From positions 496,001-560,000 of the forward strand of contig NZ_JACIJJ010000002.1 of the NCBI RefSeq assembly GCF_014199325.1: a DNA stretch of 64,000 nucleotides. The letters are read 5' to 3'. This document shows, piece after piece, positions 25,334 through 34,263 of the stretch (the first letter of the stretch is position 1; every line of letters starts with the position of its first letter). Under the pieces are notes generated by a model. The model searched no databases, had not been told where the DNA came from, and worked only from the letters and a program-made list of their open reading frames with translations. The position numbers were made by a program, and so were the translations under genes. Origin of the DNA: Sphingomonas yantingensis. GTDB taxonomy: Bacteria; Pseudomonadota; Alphaproteobacteria; Sphingomonadales; Sphingomonadaceae.

Positions 25334-26755
25334 ATGCGTCCCCTTAAGCTCGATCCCGATCGCCTGTTTCCCGCCGAGCCGCGAACCCGCGACATCGCCC
25401 GCGCGCTCTATACCGAAATCGGCGGACTGCCGATCGTCAGCCCGCACGGGCACACCGACCCAGCCTGGTTCGCGACCGACGCGCCCTTCGCCAATGCGAC
25501 CGAGCTGTTGCTGGCGCCCGACCATTACATCTTCCGGATGCTCTATTCGCAGGGCGTGTCGCTCGACGCGCTCGGCGTGCGCAGCCGCGCGGGCACGCCG
25601 GCGACCGACCCGCGCGAGGCGTGGCGAACCTTCGCCGCGCACTATCACCTGTTCCGCGGCACGCCGTCGCGGCTGTGGCTCGACCATGTGTTCGCCGAGG
25701 TGCTGGGGATCGAGGTTGCGCTCGACCCCGCCAGCGCCGACCATTATTTCGATACGATCAATACGGCGCTGGCGACCCCCGGCTATCGCCCCCGCGCGCT
25801 GTTCGAGCGGTTCGGGATCGAGTTCCTCGCCACCACCGAGGGGGCGGACGATCCGCTCGACCACCACAAGAGGATCCGCGAGTCGGGCTGGGGCGGACGG
25901 GTCGTCTCGACCTATCGCCCCGATGCGGTGATCGACGCGGAGCATGAGGGCTTCGCCGCCGCGCTCGAGCGGTTCGGGGCGCTGACCGGCGAGGACGTGA
26001 TGACGTGGGACGGCTATCTCGCCGCGCACCGCCGCCGCCGCGCCGATTTCCGCGCGCTGGGCGCGACCGCGACCGACCATGGCCATGCCAGCGCACGGAC
26101 GGCGAACCTGTCGCGCGCCGAGAGTGCGGCGCTGTTCGACCGCATCGTCACGGGCCGGTTCGAGGCGGGCGAGTCCGAGCTGTTCCGCGCGCAGATGCTG
26201 ACCGAAATGGCGAAGATGAGCGTCGAGGACGGGATGGTGATGCAGATCCACCCCGGCTCATTCCGCAACCACAATGCCGCACTGTTCGCCAGTCACGGGC
26301 GCGACAAGGGCGCCGACATTCCGATGCGCGCTGATTTCGTGGGCGCGCTGAAGCCGATGCTGGACGTGGTGGGCAACGAGCGCGACCTGACGATCATCCT
26401 CTTCACGCTCGACGAGACGACGTACGCGCGCGAACTGGCGCCGCTGGCGGGGCATTATCCCTGCCTGCGCCTGGGGCCGGCTTGGTGGTTCCATGACAGT
26501 CCCGAGGGGATGCGCCGCTTCCGCGAGATGACGACCGAGACGGCGGGCTTCTACAATACGGTAGGGTTCAACGACGATACACGCGCGTTCCTGTCGATTC
26601 CGGCGCGGCACGACGTCGCACGGCGCGTCGACTGCGCGTTCCTCGCCCGGCTGGTGGCGGAGGGGCAGATTGCCGACTGGGAAGCGGCCGAGCTCGCGCA
26701 CGAACTGACGGTGGGGCTGGTGCGGCGCGCGTACAAGCTGGGCGAGCCGGCATGA
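25334..26755 (+). CDS. uxaC: Glucuronate isomerase
   Basis: A 473-residue member of the uronate isomerase family (amidohydrolase-related TIM barrel). The metal-site start is GLPIVSPHGHTDPAWFAT, followed by DHYIFRMLYSQGV, WRTFAAHYHLFRGTPSRLW, VISTY-type blocks (GGRVVSTYRPDAVID), MQIHPGSFRNHN and GPAWWFHDSPEGMRRF. It converts glucuronate to fructuronate (and galacturonate to tagaturonate). GAGGAGAGG in front of the ATG is a strong ribosome site. Its stop overlaps the next gene (ATGA), the reductase that uses its product. Confidence 0.97.
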   Translation: MRPLKLDPDRLFPAEPRTRDIARALYTEIGGLPIVSPHGHTDPAWFATDAPFANATELLLAPDHYIFRMLYSQGVSLDALGVRSRAGTPATDPREAWRTFAAHYHLFRGTPSRLWLDHVFAEVLGIEVALDPASADHYFDTINTALATPGYRPRALFERFGIEFLATTEGADDPLDHHKRIRESGWGGRVVSTYRPDAVIDAEHEGFAAALERFGALTGEDVMTWDGYLAAHRRRRADFRALGATATDHGHASARTANLSRAESAALFDRIVTGRFEAGESELFRAQMLTEMAKMSVEDGMVMQIHPGSFRNHNAALFASHGRDKGADIPMRADFVGALKPMLDVVGNERDLTIILFTLDETTYARELAPLAGHYPCLRLGPAWWFHDSPEGMRRFREMTTETAGFYNTVGFNDDTRAFLSIPARHDVARRVDCAFLARLVAEGQIADWEAAELAHELTVGLVRRAYKLGEPA

Positions 26756-28110
26756 CGCGGCTGTCGCAGGCGGCGCTGCCGCTTCCCAACGGCCCGCGCT
26801 ACGACCGGGCGACCTTGCGCAGCGGCATCGTCCATTTCGGGCCGGGGGCATTCCACCGCGCGCATCAGGTGCCGGTGTACGACGCGCTCAACGCCGTCGA
26901 TCCGCGCTGGGGCGTGGTCGGGGTGAGCCTCAATTCTGCATCGGTGGCGAACGCGCTCAATCCGCAGGACGGGCTCTACACGCTGGCGCTGCTCGATGCG
27001 GCGCCGTCGTTCGAGGTGGTGGGCGCGCTTCGTCACGTGCTGACCGCGGGCGAGGGGGCGGCGATCCTCGACACGATCGCGGCGTCCGACACGCGGGTGC
27101 TGAGCGCGACGGTGACCGAGAAGGGCTATTGCTACGCCGCCGACGGCAGCCTCGACATGGATCATCCCGCAATCGTCCACGACCGTGCGGGCGAAGGGGC
27201 ACCCAGGTCGCTGGTCGGCTGGATCGTCGCAGGCCTTGCCGCGCGGCGGGCAGCGGGGGTGGGCGGGCTGACCGTCCTGTCGTGCGACAACCTCGCCGAC
27301 AACGGTGCCAAGCTCGGCCGTGCGGTGGCGGCGCTGGCGGCGACGCGGGGCGACGACCTTGCCGACTGGATCGCGGGGGCGGTGCGCTTTCCCTCGACGA
27401 TGGTCGATGCGATCACGCCCGCCACCGACGATGCGCTGCGGGCGCGGGTGGCCGAGGCGACCGGGCTGGAGGATGCGTGGCCGGTCCAGCGCGAGCGGTT
27501 CTGGCAATGGGTGGTCGAGGACGATTTCGCCCCCGGCGAGCGGCCCGACCTTGCCGCCGCGGGCGTGACGCTGACGCACGATGTGCGCGGATACGAACTG
27601 GCGAAGCTCCGGCTGCTCAACGGCGCGCATTCGTCGCTCGCCTATCTCGGGCTGGAACGTGGGCACGCGACCGTGGCGGAGGCGATGCGCGATCCGGCGC
27701 TCGCGTCGTTCGCCGAGCGGCTGATGCGCGAGGATATCGCAGCCTCGCTGACGCCGCCCGCCGGGCTGGACGTGGATGCCTACGTCACCACGATCCTCGA
27801 CCGCTTTGCCAATCCCGCGATCGCGCACCAATTGATCCAGATTGCCGCCGATGGGTCCCAGAAGCTGCCCTATCGCCTGCTCGACACGGTGCGCACCGCT
27901 CAGGCGGCAGGGCGACCGATCGACCGGCTGGCGGTGCCGGTCGCCGCATGGCTGCGCTTCGTCGAGCGCGGGAAAGGCGTCGCCGATCCGCTGGCGGCGC
28001 GGCTGGTGGGCAGGCTCGCGCGCGAGGTACTGGGCTTGCGCGAGGTGTTCGGCGATCTGGTCGACGATCCGGCCTTCGTCGCGGCGGTGCTGGCGGCGCG
28101 GCCGATCTAG
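26752..28110 (+). CDS. Mannitol dehydrogenase family protein, probably D-fructuronate reductase
   Basis: A 452-residue long-chain polyol dehydrogenase. The dinucleotide-binding start is GIVHFGPGAFHRAHQVPVYD; VTEKGYCYAADG, LTVLSCDNLADNGAKL and the catalytic-lysine region YELAKLRLLNGAHSSLAYLG are typical of the mannitol/fructuronate reductase family. The operon position after uxaC argues for fructuronate reductase (UxuB role, making mannonate), but mannitol 2-dehydrogenase cannot be excluded by sequence alone. It overlaps uxaC by four bases. Its TAG stop lies in a CTAG shared with the convergent regulator gene. Confidence 0.88.
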   Translation: MTRLSQAALPLPNGPRYDRATLRSGIVHFGPGAFHRAHQVPVYDALNAVDPRWGVVGVSLNSASVANALNPQDGLYTLALLDAAPSFEVVGALRHVLTAGEGAAILDTIAASDTRVLSATVTEKGYCYAADGSLDMDHPAIVHDRAGEGAPRSLVGWIVAGLAARRAAGVGGLTVLSCDNLADNGAKLGRAVAALAATRGDDLADWIAGAVRFPSTMVDAITPATDDALRARVAEATGLEDAWPVQRERFWQWVVEDDFAPGERPDLAAAGVTLTHDVRGYELAKLRLLNGAHSSLAYLGLERGHATVAEAMRDPALASFAERLMREDIAASLTPPAGLDVDAYVTTILDRFANPAIAHQLIQIAADGSQKLPYRLLDTVRTAQAAGRPIDRLAVPVAAWLRFVERGKGVADPLAARLVGRLAREVLGLREVFGDLVDDPAFVAAVLAARPI

Positions 28111-29102
28111 GCCGGGCCGGTCGACTCGGCGATCTGGAGGGTGAGCGTGGCGGCAAGGTCGCCGTCCGCAGCCTCGCCCTCGATCGCGTCGATCAGACGT
28201 TCGGCGGCGCGCGCGGCCATGTCGCCGAGCGGGCGGGCGACGGTGGTCAGCGCGGGCGTCAGCATCGTTGCGAGCGCGCTGCCGTCGAAGCCCGCGACCG
28301 AAAGGTCGGCGGGGACCGCGATGTTCATCCGCGCCGCAACCTTCAGCACGCCCGCCGCCATCACATCGTTCGATGCGAAGATCGCGGTCGGGCGGTCGTT
28401 GCCGGCCAGCAGCGCCTCGCCTGCCGCCACGCCGCCCGCGAATCGATAGTCGCCGACGACGACCAGCGCGGGGTCGAGCGGCGCGCCGGCCGCGGCGAGT
28501 GCTTCGGCGAACCCCGCGCGCCGCTCGCTTGCCGACAAGAGTCCCGGCGGGCCGCTGACGAAGCCGATCCGGCGATGCCCGAGCGACAACAGGTGCCGCG
28601 CCACTTCACCGGCCGCCTCGCGCTCGTCGGACACCAGCATCGTCGCATAGCCGGCGATGCGCGCGGCGGCGAAGGCGATGGTCGGGATCGAGAGGCTTTC
28701 GGCCAGCCCCGCCGCCTCGCACACCGGGGGCAGCACGATCAGCCCGTCGACGCGTGTCCGCCGGGCGAAGGCGGCGATATCCTCGACCGCGGCGTCGCCC
28801 CCCGCCGGGTGCACCACCATCTCGTACCCGCGGGCGGAGGCGGCGGCGACGATGCCGCGCTGCACGGCGTCGAGGACGAGGGCGTTGGGATCGTCATGGA
28901 CGAGGCCGATCAGGAACGACCGCCCCGTCGCGAGCGCCCGCGCGCGCAGGCTGGGCGAGAAGCCCAGCGCCGCGATCGCCGCGTCGATCCGCGCCCGCGT
29001 CTCGCTATTGACCTTGGTCGAGCGGTTGAGGACGCGCGACACGGTGCGGATCGAAACACCCGCACGCGCCGCGACGTCGTGGATGGTGGGCGGCTGGCTC
29101 AT
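28107..29102 (-). CDS. LacI-family transcriptional regulator of the glucuronate genes
   Basis: A 331-residue LacI-type repressor. The DNA-binding start is TIHDVAARAGVSIRTVSRVL followed by the hinge helix SPSLRARALATGRS; the rest is the periplasmic-binding-protein-like effector domain (LIGLVHDDPNALVLDAVQRG, DGLIVLPPVCE, GFVSGPPGLLSASERRAGF, AIFASNDVMAAGVL). It is convergent with the fructuronate reductase gene. A near-palindromic operator begins two bases upstream of its ATG, overlapping the ribosome site, so it probably represses itself as well as kdgK and uxaC. The inducer is presumably a uronate intermediate. Confidence 0.93.
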   Translation of the reverse strand: MSQPPTIHDVAARAGVSIRTVSRVLNRSTKVNSETRARIDAAIAALGFSPSLRARALATGRSFLIGLVHDDPNALVLDAVQRGIVAAASARGYEMVVHPAGGDAAVEDIAAFARRTRVDGLIVLPPVCEAAGLAESLSIPTIAFAAARIAGYATMLVSDEREAAGEVARHLLSLGHRRIGFVSGPPGLLSASERRAGFAEALAAAGAPLDPALVVVGDYRFAGGVAAGEALLAGNDRPTAIFASNDVMAAGVLKVAARMNIAVPADLSVAGFDGSALATMLTPALTTVARPLGDMAARAAERLIDAIEGEAADGDLAATLTLQIAESTGPA

Positions 29103-29103
29103 C

Positions 29104-29117
29104 TGCCAGCGCTAGCA
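29104..29117. promoter_or_regulatory. LacI-family operator in front of the regulator gene
   Basis: TGCCAGCGCTAGCA differs at one position from the perfect palindrome at 25288-25301. It ends two bases from the regulator's start codon (minus strand), covering the ribosome site, an arrangement that suits autorepression. Confidence 0.75.
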
Positions 29118-29142
29118 AGGATTGGCGGCCCTCGAAAAGCCC

Positions 29143-30564
<1,422 letters not shown>

Positions 30565-30719
30565 CGCGAAATCTTTGTCCCCGTCGTCCCGCTTTCAGAC
30601 AGGGTGGATAGCGAAGAAGCGTAAAGCCCGGCTTAAGCGCATCGATGGTTCCGGCCCTTGCCGAGACCGGCGACCGCTGGCTAAGGATGGGAGCAAGACG
30701 TTATTCAAACGGGGATCAC

Positions 30720-30845
30720 ATGGCCGACCAAACCCAGACGCCGCTGCGCGAGGATACCTATTCGAGCTTTATCGGCATGGTGAAGGTGGGATCGATCGTC
30801 GTCGCGATCGCCGCCGCCGTCGTCGTCGGCCTGATCGCCAGCTGA
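30720..30845 (+). CDS. aa3-type cytochrome c oxidase subunit IV-like small protein
   Basis: A 41-residue protein starting MADQTQTPLREDTYSSFIGM, followed by one hydrophobic helix (VGSIVVAIAAAVVVGLIAS). This is the pattern of the bacterial aa3-type oxidase subunit IV family: a short polar start, a Tyr/Phe pair and one membrane helix. Such subunits sit beside the oxidase core, but their genes are often found next to transhydrogenase genes in alphaproteobacteria, as here. The longer open frame upstream lacks a ribosome site. The stop is four bases before pntAA, so it is probably the first gene of the pnt operon. Confidence 0.85.
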   Translation: MADQTQTPLREDTYSSFIGMVKVGSIVVAIAAAVVVGLIAS

Positions 30846-30849
30846 TCCC

Positions 30850-31968
30850 ATGAAGATCGCCGTCCTCCGCGAAACTGCCCCCGGTGAAGCCCGCGTGGCG
30901 GCGACGCCGGAGACGGTGAAGAAGTTCATCGCCCTCGGCGCGACCATCGCGGTCGAGGCCGGGGCGGGCGAGCATGCCTCGATTGCCGACGCCGCCTTTG
31001 CGGAGGCTGGCGCCAGCGTCGGCGACCGCGCCGCGACGCTGTCGGGCGCGGAGATCGTGCTCGGCGTGCAGGGACCGGCGCCGGAAGGGCTGCCACGCGG
31101 CGCGTGGGTCGCGGCGGGGCTCAATCCGTTCAGCGAGCGCGCGCGCGTCGATGCCTATGCCGCCGCGGGGGTCGAGGCGCTGGCGATGGAGTTCATGCCG
31201 CGCATCACCCGCGCGCAGTCGATGGACATCCTGTCCTCGCAATCCAACCTGTCGGGGTACAAGGCGGTGCTCGACGCCGCCGCCGAATATGGTCGCGCCT
31301 TCCCGATGATGATGACCGCGGCGGGCACGGTCAGCGCCGCGCGTGTGTTCGTGATGGGCGTCGGTGTGGCGGGGCTTCAGGCGATCGCGACCGCTCGCCG
31401 GCTGGGGGCGCAGGTGTCCGCCACCGACGTGCGCGCCGCAACCAAGGAGCAGATCCTGTCGCTCGGCGCCAAGCCGATCTTCGTCGAGGCGGTGAAGGGC
31501 ATCGAGGGCGAGGGCACCGGCGGCTATGCCACCGAGATGAGCGACGAGTACAAGGTCGCGCAGGCCGAACTGGTGTCGTCGCACATCGCCAAGCAGGACA
31601 TCGTGATCACCACCGCGCTGATCCCCGGTCGGCCCGCGCCGCGGCTGGTCAGCGATGCGCAGGTCGCCTCGATGCGGCCGGGTAGCGTCATCGTCGACCT
31701 GGCGGTCGAGCAGGGCGGCAATGTCGAGGGTGCGGTTGCGGGCGAGGTGGTCGTGCGCCACGGCGTTAAGATCGTCGGCCATCGCAACGTGCCTTCGCGG
31801 CTGGCGGCGGACGCGTCGGCGTTGTTCGCCCGCAACCTGTTCAACTTCCTCTCCGCCTTCTGGGACAAGGAGGCCGGGCGCCCGGTGCTGGATGCCGAGA
31901 TCGGCGATGCGATCCGGCTGACCAAGGACGGGCAGGTGGTGAACCCGCGGCTGACCGGCGCCGCCTGA
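30850..31968 (+). CDS. pntAA: NAD(P) transhydrogenase subunit alpha, part 1
   Basis: A 372-residue soluble NAD(H)-binding domain (dI) of the proton-translocating transhydrogenase. It starts KIAVLRETAPGEARVAATPE, the AlaDH/PNT N-terminal signature, and has MEFMPRITRAQSMDILSSQS, the NAD loop VFVMGVGVAGLQAIATARRL, and VIVDLAVEQGGN. The enzyme uses the proton gradient to make NADPH from NADH. Here the alpha subunit is split into separate genes as in Rhodospirillum. Its stop shares a base with the next start (TGATG). The next gene is a PH-domain protein rather than part 2. Confidence 0.96.
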   Translation: MKIAVLRETAPGEARVAATPETVKKFIALGATIAVEAGAGEHASIADAAFAEAGASVGDRAATLSGAEIVLGVQGPAPEGLPRGAWVAAGLNPFSERARVDAYAAAGVEALAMEFMPRITRAQSMDILSSQSNLSGYKAVLDAAAEYGRAFPMMMTAAGTVSAARVFVMGVGVAGLQAIATARRLGAQVSATDVRAATKEQILSLGAKPIFVEAVKGIEGEGTGGYATEMSDEYKVAQAELVSSHIAKQDIVITTALIPGRPAPRLVSDAQVASMRPGSVIVDLAVEQGGNVEGAVAGEVVVRHGVKIVGHRNVPSRLAADASALFARNLFNFLSAFWDKEAGRPVLDAEIGDAIRLTKDGQVVNPRLTGAA

Positions 31969-32339
31969 TGGGCCTTTTCAACGCGACCGAGACAAATGCC
32001 GAGACGGTCGCGCGCGACTATGCGCCCGTACTGATCGAGGGCGAGCGCGTGCTGATCGCGTTCAAGACGATGCGCGACCTCGTCTTCCTGACGAACTACC
32101 GCCTGTGCACCGTCAACGTGCAGGGGCTGACCGGGCGCAAGGTCGAGATCGAGAGCATTCCCTACAAGTCGATCACCCGCTGGGCGATCGAGCGAGCGGG
32201 GACGTTCGACATGGACGCCGACCTCACCATCTGGGTCTCCGGCAGCGATGAACCGCTCGAGGTCAAGGTGGCGGCAAGCGCCAATATCGTCGGCGTACAG
32301 CAGGTGCTGGCGCGCGCCATTCTGGGAGGGGGCCGCTGA
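31968..32339 (+). CDS. Bacterial PH-domain protein inserted in the pnt operon
   Basis: A 123-residue single-domain protein of the bPH_1 (YvbH-like) type: EGERVLIAFKTMRDLVFLTNYRL is the first strand pair, then GLTGRKVEIESIPYKSITRW and DADLTIWVSGSDEPLEVKV. The fold is a small beta-barrel that can form oligomeric rings; its bacterial functions are poorly known. The start and stop both overlap their neighbours by one base (TGATG on each side), so it is translated as part of the chain between pntAA and pntAB. This suggests a role with the transhydrogenase or at the membrane surface, which is an inference from coupling only. Confidence 0.85.
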   Translation: MGLFNATETNAETVARDYAPVLIEGERVLIAFKTMRDLVFLTNYRLCTVNVQGLTGRKVEIESIPYKSITRWAIERAGTFDMDADLTIWVSGSDEPLEVKVAASANIVGVQQVLARAILGGGR

Positions 32340-32641
32340 TGGACTTCGTTTCGATCCTGTCGATCTTCGTCATGGCGTGCTTCGTCGGCTATTATGTCGT
32401 CTGGTCGGTGACGCCGGCGCTGCACACGCCGTTGATGGCGGTCACCAACGCGATCTCGTCGGTCATCATCGTCGGGGCCTTGGTCGCCAGCGCGGCGGCG
32501 GGGTTCGCGGTGTCGAAGTGGCTGGGCCTTGCCGCGGTCGTGCTGGCGAGCATCAACATCTTCGGCGGCTTCGCGGTCACGCAGCGGATGCTGGCGATGT
32601 ACAAGAAGAAGGAGCGGCCGGCGGCACCGGCCAAGCAGTAG
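32339..32641 (+). CDS. pntAB: NAD(P) transhydrogenase subunit alpha, part 2
   Basis: A 100-residue membrane protein forming the first part of the proton channel (dII). It has about three to four hydrophobic segments (FVSILSIFVMACFVGYYVVW, LMAVTNAISSVIIVGALVAS, LAAVVLASINIFGGFAVTQRM) and a basic tail. The VTPALHTPLMAVTNAISS stretch is the family signature. It pairs with PntAA and PntB. It begins at a TGATG overlap with the PH-domain gene and is followed by a long inverted repeat before pntB. Confidence 0.95.
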   Translation: MDFVSILSIFVMACFVGYYVVWSVTPALHTPLMAVTNAISSVIIVGALVASAAAGFAVSKWLGLAAVVLASINIFGGFAVTQRMLAMYKKKERPAAPAKQ

Positions 32642-32645
32642 CACC

Positions 32646-32730
32646 GTCACCCCGGACTTGATCCGGGGTCCCGCTTACTTTCGGCGGGTCGAGAAGAAGA
32701 AGCGGGACCCCGGATCAAGTCCGGGGTGAC
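32646..32730. repeat. Perfect 30-base inverted repeat, CCCCGGACTTGATCCGGGG family
   Basis: Left arm 32646-32675 and right arm 32701-32730 are perfect reverse complements over 30 bases (outer end GTCACCCCGGACTTGATCCG), with a 25-base spacer. Each arm is also internally palindromic. The unit sits in the 106-base gap between pntAB and pntB. It is the same family as 12863-12955. Confidence 0.95.
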
Positions 32731-32747
32731 GAGACAAGGGGTTGGGG

Positions 32748-34256
32748 ATGGAGCACGTAACCGCCGGCAATTCGTTCGCGGCGCTCGCCTATCTGGTGGC
32801 TGGCGTGTGCTTCATCCTGGCGCTGCGTGGGCTGTCGTCGCCGGCGACCAGCCAGCAGGGCAACCGCTTCGGCATGATCGGCATGGCGATCGCCGTGGTG
32901 ACGACGCTGGTGACGCATATTCCGCTTCTGAGCGGCGACGTTGGCTTGGACGGCGACCGGATTGCCAGTGTTAGCGCGTTCAGCATCGATTGGATCGCCT
33001 TTCTCGAAATCCTCGCCGCGATCGGCGTCGGCGCCATCATCGGCGTCACCATCGCCAAGCGCATCGCGATGACGGCGATGCCGCAGCTGGTCGCCGCGTT
33101 CCACAGCCTCGTCGGCTTGGCGGCAGTGCTCGTCGCAGTCGCGGCCTATCTCAACCCGATGGCGTTCGGGATCGCGCAGATGGTGATCCCGATGATCGGC
33201 GACCCCTTCGCAGTCATCAACCCGGTGAGCAAGGTCGAGATGGGGTTGGGCGCCGCGATCGGTGCGATCACCTTTTCGGGCTCGGTCATCGCGTTCCTGA
33301 AGCTGAACGGCAACATGTCGGGCAAGCCGATCCTGCTGCCCGGCCGCCATGCGATCAACCTGGCCGTGCTCGCGACGATCCTGCTGCTCGTCGCGCAGTT
33401 CGCGCATTCGCAGGACGCGTGGCCGTTCTGGACGCTGCTGGCGCTCAGCTTCGTGATCGGCTTCCTGCTGATCGTGCCGATCGGCGGGGCGGACATGCCG
33501 GTCGTGGTGTCGATGCTGAACAGCTATTCGGGCTGGGCGGCGGCGGCGATGGGCTTCACGCTCCACAATACCGCGATGATCATCACGGGTGCGCTCGTCG
33601 GCAGCTCGGGCGCGATCCTGTCCTACATCATGTGCCGCGCGATGAACCGCAGCTTCCTGTCCGTCATCGCTGGCGGCTTCGGCGCGGAGGCCAGCGGGGG
33701 CGCCGGCGGGGAGGCGAAGGAGCAGCGGCCGTGGAAGCGCGGCTCCGCCGACGACGCCGCCTTCCTGATGCAGCAGGCCGAGCAGGTCATCATCGTCCCC
33801 GGCTACGGCATGGCGGTCGCGCAGGCGCAGCACGTCCTGCGCGAGATGACCGACAAATTGAAGGAGCACGGCGTCCGGGTGAAGTTCGCGATCCATCCGG
33901 TCGCGGGGCGGATGCCGGGGCACATGAACGTGCTGCTGGCAGAGGCGAACGTCCCCTATGACGAGGTGTTCGAGCTCGAGGACATCAACTCCGAGTTCGC
34001 GCAGACCGACGTCGCCTTCGTCATCGGCGCCAACGACGTGACCAACCCGGCGGCCAAGACCGACAAGTCCTCGCCCATCTACGGCATGCCGGTGCTCGAC
34101 GTCGAAAAGGCCAAGACCGTGCTGTTCGTGAAGCGGTCGATGGGCGGCGTCGGCTATGCCGGTGTCGACAACGACGTGTTCTACATGGACAACACGATGA
34201 TGCTGCTCGCCGACGCCAAGAAGATGGTCGAGGAGATCGTGAAGGCGCTGGATTGA
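32748..34256 (+). CDS. pntB: NAD(P) transhydrogenase subunit beta
   Basis: A 502-residue subunit. The N-terminal half is the membrane part (at least eight helices, for example FAALAYLVAGVCFILALRGL, MPVVVSMLNSYSGWAAAAMG), the C-terminal third is the NADP(H)-binding domain with IIVPGYGMAVAQAQHVLREM, FAIHPVAGRMPGHMNVLLAE and DVAFVIGANDVTNPAA. The ATG at 32748 is chosen over a TTG two codons earlier. The GAGACAAGGGGTTGGGG run between repeat and start supplies the ribosome site. It completes the transhydrogenase operon; the palindromic repeat upstream may alter its expression relative to pntA. The next gene is convergent, seven bases away. Confidence 0.96.
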   Translation: MEHVTAGNSFAALAYLVAGVCFILALRGLSSPATSQQGNRFGMIGMAIAVVTTLVTHIPLLSGDVGLDGDRIASVSAFSIDWIAFLEILAAIGVGAIIGVTIAKRIAMTAMPQLVAAFHSLVGLAAVLVAVAAYLNPMAFGIAQMVIPMIGDPFAVINPVSKVEMGLGAAIGAITFSGSVIAFLKLNGNMSGKPILLPGRHAINLAVLATILLLVAQFAHSQDAWPFWTLLALSFVIGFLLIVPIGGADMPVVVSMLNSYSGWAAAAMGFTLHNTAMIITGALVGSSGAILSYIMCRAMNRSFLSVIAGGFGAEASGGAGGEAKEQRPWKRGSADDAAFLMQQAEQVIIVPGYGMAVAQAQHVLREMTDKLKEHGVRVKFAIHPVAGRMPGHMNVLLAEANVPYDEVFELEDINSEFAQTDVAFVIGANDVTNPAAKTDKSSPIYGMPVLDVEKAKTVLFVKRSMGGVGYAGVDNDVFYMDNTMMLLADAKKMVEEIVKALD

Positions 34257-34263
34257 CGCGCCG

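Noticed and set aside
30640..30720. Sigma-54 promoter (GG-N10-GC) before the pnt operon
   Set aside because: The best candidate, GGTTCCGGCCCTTGC, has 11 instead of 10 bases between the GG and GC elements.
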